In this document: positions 29,435 through 39,469 of the stretch, piece by piece
Numbering within the stretch: the stretch's first letter is position 1
How the letters are laid out: every line of letters begins with the position of its first letter
Assembly (NCBI GenBank): GCA_029204225.1
Contig: MU832130.1
Span: forward strand, 1-64,000
DNA length: 64,000 nt
Direction: 5' to 3'
Source: Diphasiastrum complanatum
Taxonomy: Eukaryota; Streptophyta; Lycopodiopsida; Lycopodiales; Lycopodiaceae
Notes under the pieces: generated by a model
What the model was told of the DNA's origin: nothing
Databases searched by the model: none
What the model saw: the letters and a program-made list of their open reading frames with translations, nothing else
Program-made: the position numbers and the translations under genes

Positions 29435-32150
29435 AGGAAGAAGTGCCGAGTGTCGCTCTCTTCATCACCTTGTCACCCATGCCCGTACTCATGATCCGCA
29501 CCTTCTCCGCTCCGCCCGACGCTCCTACCATCGCACACTCCGCCGGAAAAAGCGTGCCTATGATGACTCTGAAGGAAAGCGCCTTGTTGACCTTCTCTTC
29601 AGTTCCTGCTCAGGCGCCTTTTGGCGTGAGTTTATCCCTCGTGCTCCACCACCCCTCCTGGATGACCTCAGCATATGGACCGAGTACGCTACCAATCTAT
29701 ATACCATACCCACTGACACACCCATTGCTATCTCCCCGCATCCCTCTGATTTCACCTTCTTCACCTCTGACATGGTACTTGCGGCCATCAAGAGAATGAA
29801 GTCCAATAAGGCAAAAGATATTGACAACCTCAAATCTGAGCTCTTAACACATGCTTCTGACCTCCTTGCTCCCACACTAGCCTCTCTCCTCAATTCTACC
29901 GTTGTCTCTGGCTTCCCTTCATCCTGGTGCACCAACATCATCCATCCTATTCATAAAAATGGTGATCCCATGATTCCAGGTAACTACCATACCATCATGA
30001 TTGGACATGTTCTCACAAAGCTCTATGGTACCATTCTCCAGTCTGCAGTGAGTTCAAAGGCAGAATCCAGGAGATTACATGCATTGGGACAGGCAGGTTT
30101 CCGCTCTCATTATTCTACCATTGACGGCTTTGATTGAGAAAGCTAAGTACAGGAAGGAGAGGGTTTACTGTTGTTTTGTGGACTTCAGGAAAGCCTTTGA
30201 CTCTGTACCACGCTCTCTGCTCATTCAGAGACTTTGCGACCTTGCTTCTCCACAGACATTGTTCTGGCAGTGATGGCTCTCTATGAGCGGGTCTTGGGAT
30301 GTTTTCGACACGGCAGTGGCATCTCTGATCACATTTGGAGCACCATTGGGGTGAAATAGGGATGTTCCCTTTCACCGGTTCTTTTTGGATTGTACATTGA
30401 CGAGTTAGGGCGAGCCATCTTACAGTGTGGTGGAGTGGGTTGTAGACTCGGCACCATTTTGATTGCTATTCTCCTCTATGCAGATGATGTGGTATTAGTA
30501 TCTCCGACCAAGGAGGGATTACAGAGGCAGCTAGATTGTTTACAAGAATTTTGTACCAGGTGGGGATTGGGGGTGAGCACTGTGAAGACCAAGGTTATGG
30601 TCTTCAACACTTCTCGAGCTTTCATGCAACACCAGGAGCTCACCCTAGATGGAGAGGCCTTAGAGGTAGTTTCTTCTTATACTTATTTGGGGATACTCTT
30701 TTCTGGTCCTACCTTCAGCATGCGACAGGCAGCCACCACCCGACTTGGGAAGGGGCATTCCTCCCTTGTTGAGCTTGAGCGGTTCTGTTTCAGGAAGTTC
30801 ATCCGAGATGCACGCAGTAAGTGTAGACTTTTTGATACTATTGTCACCCCAACAGCCTTGTATGCAACAGAGACATGGTGTACCGGTCTTCCCTCATCAC
30901 ATTGGGCTAGCATTTCAGGCTTACAGACCACCATGTTAGCTCGTATGATTCGGGCGAAGCCTTCGGTTCCACATGAGATCCTTCTTGCAGAGTTTGTCGT
31001 TCCACCCATTCAGATAGATGCGGCATTCCAGCTTATTGTATACATTCAGAGAGTTCAGGCTCTACCAGCAGATGCAGATATGCAGTATACACAAACAGCA
31101 CTTGCTTCCTCACACTCCCTTCATGACCAGGGCTATCGACTGTCGTGGTTTTCTCAAGCATCCCACTTCCTTCTTGAGTCATTTGGTATCTCCATTACAA
31201 CGCTCCCATCAGGTACTCATCAGTATATCAAGCGATTTTTATATCGGGCATATATCGACCGTACTTGGAGGGGACAGCTTGGGGTCAAACCCGCCTATTA
31301 CTGGACTCACTTTATTGAGCTTGACATAGCAGGGCTCCCAGTTTTGCCACACTATTTGGACTCAAGATTATCACACAGTCTCAAATTTACATTGGGACAG
31401 CTCTGCGTGTCGTCACATCAGTTGGCTATTGAGACTGGGAGATTCCAGGGTATCCCGAGAGAGGCACGGATTTGTCAATTATGTTCCTTGGATGAGGTGG
31501 AGTCAGAGGAGCACTTTATCTTTAGGTGCCCGGTGTATTATGAGATCAGAGGGAGATACTACTGTTTGTTTCATGACACGCCAGTCACCCTACGATCCCT
31601 CCCAGCTTATGAGGACTCCCGATGTGCTGCACTCATGATACGAGAGATGCTCATACTGCGACAGGACTTGTGTCAGACAACTCAGCAGGAGAGGACGAGA
31701 CCTAGGATTTGATGATGATGATGATGGCGACGACTTACCTGCCCATAGAGATCGGAGACAATGTCCCACCCATACTCATGTTGCAGCACGAGCTACTCGA
31801 CCTATCACGAGGAGACCTCATCCTCCTAGACGACGTCAGCGACCACCAGCGGTCCTTCATGCTGCTGCATGCATTACATCCTTTTATAGCATCAGCAGGA
31901 CATGATTGGTTGATAGTGGCATACCTTATTCATGACATTTAGCAGTATATATGCTCCCACATGTTCCAGATATCATCACATCTACTTCAGTTCATAGCAT
32001 TTAGATTTGCTATTTCTGTTATCGTTTTGGAGACGTTTCATACGCTCCCATGGTTACCACATACCTGACATGTACAACTAGTCTTATATGCCTTTTGGCA
32101 TGGAAAAGACATTAATAAAGCTTTCTTTCATTCTTCTTTCTCTCTCTGAT
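29435..32150 (+). mobile_element. LINE D: 2.7 kb, 5'-truncated
   Basis: A plus-strand LINE truncated between the endonuclease and RT (first matching sequence AAGTGCCGAGTGTCGCTCTC, near 29430). The 3' end has the hairpin ATGCC-TTTT-GGCAT at 32088-32101, TTAATAAAGC and a short irregular pyrimidine tail (TTTC, TTC, CT units) ending at 32150, where the ORF1-only element begins. Copies of the same 3' end follow at 33508 and 38560. Confidence 0.9.
29450..31712 (+). pseudogene. LINE D ORF2: reverse transcriptase and C-terminal region
   Basis: Frame 29772-30137 holds the RT N-terminal blocks (AAIKRMKSNKAKDIDNL, NYHTIMIGHVLTKLYG). A short deletion at about 30125 removes the HIFTLR block. The next frame has YCCFVDFRKAFDSVPRSLL, broken near 30245, and a TAG at 30357-30359 replaces the CAG of the QGCSLSP block. 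The long frame 30390-31712 is intact from YIDELGRAI through ILLYADDVVLVSP (YxDD), YTYLGILFSGPTFSMRQ and the finger block CQLCSLDEVESEEHFIFRC to the C-terminus. The endonuclease is missing. The longest frame is 440 codons, so decay is modest. Confidence 0.9.
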
Positions 32151-33539
32151 CCACTCCAGCGACGGTGATGGCGCCCTGATCCGCCCTGCCCTAGTCCGTA
32201 ATGGTTGAATACTGACCGCTAGGTGTCCTGCTGCTAGCGTGCTCCCCAGAACTCCATTTCTACCACATGGCTCCACGCAAGCGGGGGGGAGGTAACTCCC
32301 CCCACTCCCCACCGTGCCTTGCTGGCCCGGAAACCACCATCTCCATTGCATCTGATCCGTGCCCTGCTGGCCCGGAATCCATCTCCATCGCGGGTATGCC
32401 TGTTGTACCTGCTCCTGCAATCGTACCTGCTTCAGGTGGAACCATCGCATTTGCATCTGGACTGTCCATCGCACCTACCTTCGATCCACCTTCACCTTCA
32501 CATTCTATTCCAGTCGCAATCCCTATCTCCCCGTTAGATCCTATTCTTGATAATAGTGAATCCATTATAACCGACCCTTTGCCCCCGAATACCGTCCTAG
32601 AAGAGGAATCACTTCTGCCTCCAGCTTTTACGATCTGTCATTCGTGCAGATCATTTACATTCCTATAAATATCTCAACGACCATTCGAAAAAAAACTTCT
32701 TTCTCTTGAAGCCATGATCCAAGTTGTGCAATCTCAACTTCGGAATCTAGATTCGTCTATTGATGATCTCAAGAAAGAAGTTACAGCTATCAAAATCGAA
32801 ACTTCCTCTCATTCAACTACTTCAGCCAAGATCCAACAGCTTGAAAGTCAAGTGGAATAGCATCATACCGCTGTCCGATCAGATGTGCTTAAAGGTCTTA
32901 ATACTGTATTTCTACCTCCTCCACCTTCATTTATCTCAGCTACGTTCATTGAGAGCCGTTTGCGAGAGCAAAAGGCTCTTAATGTCCGAGTCAGAGGTAT
33001 TACGAACTCCCATGATGTTGTTGGTGAAGCTAAAAAGTTTCTTGAAGAGAGTCTTCAACACCACCACAAGGATATGGATATTGCATGGCGGCCTAAGAAA
33101 GACCCAGGTACTCTTGTCATACGCTTTGCATCTGCAACTGGTCGTCATGAAGTGCTAGGGAAGGGATCTACACTGCGGGGCACCACGATATACCTGGATG
33201 AAGACCTTACTTTCATTCAGGTTCAAGAACGGAAAAAAGCAAAATAGGAGGCTCTAACGAATGGAAAACGGTTGATCTATAGGGATGGTATCATTCGTTC
33301 TGTAGATATTAAAACCTGTTGCTATTAATGAGATATCTGCGACTGTTCAGAGTTAGTGAGAGAGTTAGAGCACTGAAGAGATGCCAGTTGAATCTGTAAA
33401 TGGTCTTCGTACCATATAATCCTGGACATTATCCTCTTCTTAGTTAGTTTGGTTTTAGTTATGTTGTTTGACGGTTCCACTTTATCTGATGTACTTGTTC
33501 GTCTTATATGCCTTTTGGCATGGAAAAGACGTTAATAAA

Positions 33540-33570
<31 letters not shown>

Positions 33571-33580
33571 CTCTCTCTCG
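32151..33580 (+). mobile_element. ORF1-only LINE (HAL1-like), complete with its own 3' end
   Basis: This 1.4-kb plus-strand unit sits between the tail of LINE D and the start of LINE E. It has an ORF1 region (32267-33247), a 3' untranslated region of about 0.26 kb and the LINE-family terminus: hairpin ATGCC-TTTT-GGCAT (33508-33521), AAGACGTTAATAAA, then (TTC)10 and CT repeats. No endonuclease or RT is present. The 3' untranslated region upstream of the last 60 bp differs from that of LINEs C, D and E, so it is not simply LINE E with ORF2 deleted. It would depend on another LINE's ORF2. Confidence 0.75.
32267..33247 (+). pseudogene. ORF1 of the ORF1-only element
   Basis: Starts at ATG 32267 (MAPRKRGGG) with a Pro/Ser-rich N-terminal region (to a stop at 32666). 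A coiled-coil-like stretch follows in the same frame (32714-32850: LRNLDSSIDDLKKEV, AKIQQLESQVE), then a TAG at 32851 where LINE E has CAG. The conserved nucleic-acid-binding part runs 32885-33247: REQKALNVRVRGI, LVIRFASATGRHEVL and LRGTTIYLDEDLTFIQVQ. Layout (variable N-terminus, coiled coil, RRM-like core, basic C-terminus) recalls L1 ORF1p, an RNA-binding chaperone. Two stops break it, so this copy is dead. The last 50 residues present in LINE E are cut by a stop at 33245. Confidence 0.7.
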
Positions 33581-34125
33581 CTATTGTCTCCTCCCCCTCC
33601 CTCGCTGGAAACAGCTCCTCCATCGCTGAACACAGCTCCTCCATCGCTGATGAAAACACCTCCTCCATCGCTGCTGGAAACAGCTACCCCCCCCTCTTTG
33701 CTGGAAACACCCCCTCCCTCGCTGAAAACAGGGCCTCCTCCATCGCTGAAAATACCTCCCCCATCGCTGCCCTTACCACCCTTGCTGCTGGATCAGACCC
33801 CTCGTTGCCTACAGTTGTGCACTCCCCCTCGCTGTCCTCAAACCTGCCATCGCTGCCTACAAAAGGTGTGGCACCCTCTTCTTCCTCTTCTTCTTCTTCC
33901 CCACTCTCACTCTCTTCTTTATCCTCTGTGGTTCCTCCCTCTCTTTCATCTTCTTCTTCTTCTGCATCTTCCTCATCTCCATCAATCTCCCACCCTATTG
34001 CTCTGGCCACCCCTATAGGCCTTCTTCCTATCCCTATTCCTCAAGAACCCACAGCTTCTCAATCTGCGGTACCCATCCCATACACTCCCTCCAAATCAAC
34101 GGAACTATTTGACTATCACAACTAA
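33508..34125 (+). CDS. LINE E ORF1, N-terminal Pro/Ser-rich part, started in the upstream LINE tail
   Basis: A 206-codon open frame. Its only ATGs (33508 and 33520) lie in the 3' hairpin of the preceding element, giving MPFGMEKTLIK and then a Leu run encoded by the (TTC/CTT) tail, before a low-complexity Ser/Pro/Ala-rich region with repeated SIAENTS-like phrases. There is no ATG within LINE E proper in this frame. It stops at 34123, and the coiled-coil part continues in another frame. Whether it is translated is unknown. Low-complexity composition alone is weak evidence for a protein. Confidence 0.4.
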
Positions 34126-34709
34126 AAGGAATAGTGGTCTCCTTACTCAAGGAAAAAAATGTGTTGCAGTCCAAAGTCGCTTCGTTAGAGCAGGTGATCA
34201 ACAATAAGCAGGTTGCAGCATCGGAATCAACCACCACCAAGATAAAGGAGCTTGAGAGTAAAATAGAGCAGCATAAAGATTCATGGGTAGCAGTCTTGCA
34301 GAAAGGCACCAAACCTAGCGCCCCCATCTCTTCCGTCATCTCCGCCACCATTTCGGAAGAGAGGTCGAGGGAACAAAAGGCCCACAACATCAGGGTTCGT
34401 GGGATACCAGACACACAGGATGCCATTGCCGAGGCCACGAAATTTCTCGAGACCACCCTTTGGAGGACCTCCAGAGATGCCGCTACACTCATTATCCGTT
34501 TCACTTCTCTAGAGAGTCGCCGAGATGCTTTGCGGTACAGAGCTAAGCTTCGTGGCACCACTATCTATATGGATGACGACCTCACATATATCCAGGTAGA
34601 GAAGAGGCGTAAGGCCTTTCAGGCAGCCCGTGAGTCTGGCAAACGAGTCATTTACCGAGATGGACGAGTGCGCTTTCTTGATAGTGCACCTAGCAGATCC
34701 CAGCGCTAG
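34113..34709 (+). CDS. LINE E ORF1, coiled-coil and RNA-binding part
   Basis: An open frame of 198 codons after a TGA at 34110 (no ATG at its start; GTG at 34134). A coiled coil (LLKEKNVLQSKVASLEQV, KIKELESKIEQH) is followed by the core NIRVRGIPDTQDAIAEATKF, TLIIRFTSLESRRDAL, LRGTTIYMDDDLTYIQVEKR and a basic C-terminus (AARESGKRVIYRDGRVRF). The last three phrases resemble the RRM and C-terminal domains of L1 ORF1p (IIVRFT...; ...QARRE...). The expected role is binding LINE RNA in the RNP. It ends at TAG 34707-34709, and ORF2 continues in the same frame right after that stop. Confidence 0.7.
   Translation, partial: LSQLKGIVVSLLKEKNVLQSKVASLEQVINNKQVAASESTTTKIKELESKIEQHKDSWVAVLQKGTKPSAPISSVISATISEERSREQKAHNIRVRGIPDTQDAIAEATKFLETTLWRTSRDAATLIIRFTSLESRRDALRYRAKLRGTTIYMDDDLTYIQVEKRRKAFQAARESGKRVIYRDGRVRFLDSAPSRSQR
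34707..34709 (+). promoter_or_regulatory. in-frame UAG between ORF1 and ORF2; readthrough or reinitiation point
   Basis: The stop is followed by GGA, and the same frame stays open into the endonuclease (GVWNCAGIHSS). The first ATG in this frame is at 34851, inside the endonuclease (FFMETHES), too late to make a complete domain. A GC-rich stretch able to fold (CCCCGGGGCCCC, 34733-34744) lies about 24 nt downstream. Either the stop is read through, or it is a point mutation of a sense codon. Confidence 0.45.
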
Positions 34710-37700
34710 GGATTTGGGCACCGTGGGAGCACCCCGGGGCCCCATCCACACCACCTTCGGATTGGAGTGTGGAACTGTGCTGGCATACACTCATCTTCTA
34801 CGGCAGGGGACCTTGTTGATTTCATTACAGGCAGGGATATATTATTCTTCATGGAGACACACGAGAGCCCAGAGCGAGAACTTCCTTCTTTTCCTGGATA
34901 TAGATGGGATTCAGTATTCCGACGAGAGACTAGATCTGCTAGTGGACGTGGTTCAGGTGGGGTCGTCTGCTTGTACAGGGAGGCTCTTCACTTGAGTATT
35001 GACTTCATCCGACATGACGAGCAGGCCCGCTACACTTCGACTCGCATCGTGGGTCAGGATATTGGCTTGGATAGCGATCTTTTTATTGCAGCATGTTACT
35101 TTCCACCAGATTCCTCATCTTTTGCTGAGGGTATTGGATCTCCATATCAGGACCTCTCACCAGATATTATCAGATTTTCAAAGCGGGGGCATATTCTCCT
35201 CACAGGGGATTTTAATGCCCGGACATCTTCACGACAGATAGAGTTCTTTGACACCACTGATCAGCTACGTGTTCGTGCCTTGGACAGTGATATGCTTGGA
35301 GTCACCAGGACCTCCGCGGATAGTTTTGGACCTACTACTTCATATGGTGAGCACTTATTGCAGTTTGGAGAGGCACATGAGCTAGCCATTTATAATGGCT
35401 TACCCTGCTGGCCACATTCAGACAGTTACACATGCCACCCTCACAGTGGAGGACATAGTGTCGTTGACTATCTCATGGGGTCACCATCCTTTGTACCCAC
35501 AGTTTCTAACTTCCACATCTTCCCCACCACCCTTTCTGATCATTCATTTCTCTCCTTCGATATCGGCCACCTCCCACCCACTCATGCATCTACACTACCC
35601 ACGCTTACCCGAGCACCCACGTACACATTTGATCCCACTTACATGCCGCTATACCGACAGTCCTTAGCTTCACTTTTACACTCCTTTCCTCATGATAGTC
35701 CAGTAAACACCCAAGCTGATTTCCTCACCACCTCTCTCCACACGGCCGCATCATTAACCCTCCCCACAAAACCCCACCCCAGAAAGACCCGACGCACACC
35801 TCGAACACTACACCCTCCTTGGTACGATACTAAGTGTCGCTCTCTCCATCAGTCAGTAACCCACTCACGCATCCATGCCCCACATCTGCTTCGATCTTCC
35901 CAACGCTCCTACCGTCGTGCTCTCCGCCGTAAGAAACGCTCCCATGATGATTCTGAAGGGAAACGTCTCATTGACCTTCTTTTCAGCTCTTCTTCGGGCG
36001 CTTTCTGGCGCGAGTTCATTCCTCGCTCTCCACCACCTCTCTTGGAAGACCTCCGCATATGGACTAATTATGCTACTAGCCTGTACACGGTTCCTACCGA
36101 CTCACCTATCGCCATATCTCCACGGCCACCTGCGTTCTCCTTTTTCACATCTGACATGGTACTTGCAGCCATTAAGAAGCTGAAGTCCCACAAAGCCAGA
36201 GATATCGAAGACCTTGAATCTGAGCTCCTTTCCCATGCCTCTGACTTACTCGCCCCCATTATAGCCACCCTTCTTAACTCTGCAGTTGTCTCTGGCTTTC
36301 CGTCTCACTGGTGCACTAACATTATCCACCCCATCCATAAGAATGGTGACCCCATGATTCCGAGTAACTACCGCACCATCATGATTGGACATGTCCTGGC
36401 TAAATTATATGGTACTATACTGCAGTCTGTTGTGAGTTCAGAGGCGGAGACTAGGAGACTACATGCCATGGGTCAGGCTGGTTTCAGAGCGCATTATTCT
36501 ACGGCAGATCACATCTTCACATTGCGAGCCTTGATTGAGGAGGCTAAGCACAGGAGAGAGGGTTTACTGTTGTTTTGTGGACTTCAGGAAAGCCTTTGAT
36601 TCTGTTCCTCGTTCATTGCTCATCCAGAGACTCCGAGACCTTGGCTTCTCCACCGACATTGTTCTTGCTGTGATGGCACTTTATGAGCGTGTCCTTGGTT
36701 GTTTCCGGCATAGCAGTGGCATATCTGAGCACATCTGGAGCACTATTGGGGTGAAGCAGGGTTGTTCCCTCTCACCAGTCCTCTTTGGCTTGTATATTGA
36801 TGAGTTGGAGAGAGTCACTACACAGGGTGGTGGTACTGGTTGCAGGCTTGGTGACATCTTGATTGCTATCCTCCTTTATGCTGATGATGTGGTGTTGGTC
36901 TCACCGACCAGAGAGGGCCTACAGCGACAGTTGGATTGCTTGCATGAGTTTTGCACCAGATGGGGCCTAGGGGTGAACATTGGGAAGACCAAGGTTATGG
37001 TCTTCAACACTTCGAGGGCATTCATGCAACGACAGGAGCTTACTTTGGGCGGACAGATTCTAGAGGTGGTCCCTTCCTACACATACTTGGGGGTCCTTTT
37101 CTCAGGTCCTACTTTAGCATGAGACAGGCCGCTACCACTCGACTAGGGAAAGGACATGCCTCCCTTGTTCAGCTAGAGCGATTTTGTTTCCGCAAGTCCA
37201 TCCAGGATGCTCGCAGTAAGTGTCACCTCTTCGATACCATTGTTACCCCCACGGCTTTATATGCGGCAGAGACATGGTGTGTAGGTCTCCCTTCTTTACA
37301 CTGGGCCAGTCTCTCACGATTACAGACCACCATGCTAGCTCGATTGATTCGAGCGAAGCCTTCTGTTCCCCATGAGATTTTCCTAGCCGAGTTTGCAGTT
37401 CCACCTATACAAATCGAGGTAGTTCTTCAGCTTATCACCTATATACAGAGGATCCAAGCGTTACCAAAGATAGACAGGCGATACATACAGGTTGCACTAT
37501 CCTCCTCACAACGTCATGATCAGGGCTACAGGCTATCATGGTTCTCTCAGGCCTCTCACCTCCTACTTGTATCATTTGGCATCTCCATCACAGAGCTCCC
37601 CTCTGGCACACATCAGTATATCATACGCTTCCTTCATCGCACATATCTAGAGCGGACTTGGCGTAACCAGTTAGGGGTTAAGCCAGCTTTCTACCGGACT

Positions 37701-38405
37701 CATTTCTTGGAGCTAGAGGCATCAGGGACCCCGGTCATGGCGCGCTACTTGGACTCGAGATTGTCACATTGCCTCAGATTCACATTGGGGCAGCTCAGGG
37801 TGTCCTCTCATCAGCTAGCTATTGAGACTGGGAGGTTCCACGGTATTCCCAGAGAGGAGCGGATTTGCCAGTTTTGCTCTCTAGGTGAGGTGGAGTCTGA
37901 GGAGCACTTTATATTTAAGTGCCCTGTATATTATGAGATTAGAGGACGATATCACTACCTGTTCCGAGAGATGCCTACCACTCTACGATCTCTCATAGCT
38001 TATGAGGACCCACGGTGTGTCGCTCTAATGGTACACGAGATGTCCAAACTACGGAGAGATTTATACGAGACACCCCAGCATTTTACCTCACAGCCATTGA
38101 TTACTTCGTTCTTTACTAGATGGAGATCGCATGATTTAGAACCTGAGGATGAGGATTATGATGAGGATGACGATGAGGATGTTGGCCGCTCTCATGCTCA
38201 TAGAGATCAGAGACAGTGTACCTCCCACCATCAGGATACCACCAGGATTACTAGACATTCTACGCAGGGGCGTACTACTACTACTACTACACATACACGT
38301 GCTCGTACTCACAGACGCCGCCGGCAAGCTCCAGTGCTTTCCCATTCTGTGGCTCGCATTACATCTTTTTACAACAGCAGCACAGCAGATGCAGCACAGC
38401 CTTGA
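34710..38405 (+). pseudogene. LINE E ORF2: endonuclease, reverse transcriptase, C-terminal finger
   Basis: The full domain set is present. AP-type endonuclease 34760-35580: WNCAGIHS, the catalytic ETH of FFMETHES, ILLTGDFNARTSS, GHSVVDYLMGS and LSDHSFLSFDIGH. RT 36130-36920: NYRTIMIGHVLAKLYG, FVDFRKAFDSVPR, GVKQGCSLSPVLFGLYIDEL, YADDVVLVSP and NIGKTKVMVFN. C-terminal region with a CCHC-type finger (CQFCSLGEVESEEHFIFKC, near 37870-37925) and acidic then Arg-rich tails, ending TGA 38403. Frame changes near 36557 (2-bp loss) and 37113 (1-bp loss) split it into frames 34710-36599, 36535-37122 and 36951-38405. ORF2 nicks target DNA and reverse-transcribes the element's RNA at the nick. This copy cannot do so unaided. 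Confidence 0.9.
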
Positions 38406-38599
38406 CATCTTACCCGAGACACATATGATTATTATTATGTGCATTCTCGCATATATGTCTATTTAGGTTGCACTAGATTTTTTCTTTATTACAGTTTGGA
38501 GACGTTTTTATACGCTCCCATGGTTACCACATACATGACATGTACTTCATTAGTCTTATATGCCTTTTGGCATGGAAAAGACATTAATAAAGCTTTCTT

Positions 38600-38677
<78 letters not shown>
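38600..38677. repeat. (CT)n microsatellite tail of LINE E, about 36 units
   Basis: Follows CTTTCTTTCTTT after the LINE E terminus. Bases 38680-38745 then carry imperfect CTACC/CCTAC words. Confidence 0.95.
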
Positions 38678-38679
<2 letters not shown>

Positions 38680-39469
38680 CCACCTACAGTTCTCACCTAC
38701 CATTTCTACCTAACATTCCTACCTACCGCTCTCACCTACCTTGAGTTTATTGTTTGACCACGTGTGCCACATTATGACATTGGTCATTATTTGAAAGCTT
38801 CCTATTCAATAGTTCGATGTAGCAAATATAAGAAATCTAAAGAACATGGCCTAAATTTAGGGGGTCTAAATAAATTAAGAGGCCTAAGTCTAAGCTGTAA
38901 AATAATTCTAAATTTGCATCATATTTTCCAATACTCCCCCTGAATGTGGATCTAGAAATATTTGAGTTTTTAGATTCAACTGAGAGTTAAATCTGGCATG
39001 TGTATCCTTTGCTGTCATGAATTTTGTTCTACAATATCCTGACTCGATCTCCTGTTCAGCACTTTGTCTCTGACATGATGATACTTGATTTCAATGTGCC
39101 TGCTTCTAGAGTGAGACCTTGGGTTCAAGGTCAATGCAATGCATCTCACATTATCACAAAATAGATCTGTACTAGATTGACATTTGATATCAATTGCTAC
39201 CTTACTTTCTTTGTTGTGTGTGTAGCTGCAATATGCTTTGCTTCGGTTGATAACAAAGCAATTGACATCTACTTCCTGCCATTCTCAGAGATAGGTCCTT
39301 TGTTGAACATAAATACGTGCCCAAAAGTTCATCTTTTGGTATCTGCATCACCAGCCCAGTCTGCACTCTATGTAGTCTTGAGAACATTCTCTTCATTTGT
39401 CTTGTGTCTATACCAAATGCACATGTCCTTGATATTATGAATATACCTTAAAACTCTCAATAAAGCTTT

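Larger units (their letters stand above)
33581..38680 (+). mobile_element. LINE E: nearly complete 5.1-kb copy
   Basis: A plus-strand LINE beginning in the (TTC)n/(CT)n tail of the preceding element and ending with hairpin 38560-38573, TTAATAAAGC, (TTTC)n and about 36 CT units (to 38677). It carries ORF1 and a full-length ORF2 (endonuclease, RT, C-terminal finger). Against LINEs C and D it has only two ORF2 frameshifts (a 2-bp loss near 36557 and a 1-bp loss near 37113), plus one frame change in ORF1 near 34110. No target duplication can be recognised because the 5' side is microsatellite. Confidence 0.9.

Noticed and set aside
29443..29799. 118-codon plus frame and the 127-codon minus frame over LINE D
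   Set aside because: Shadows of ORF2; the true frame matches LINEs C and E residue for residue.
33581..34125. Signal peptide from the Leu run MPFGMEKTLIKLLLLLL
   Set aside because: The Leu run is the translation of a CTT/TTC repeat in a LINE tail.
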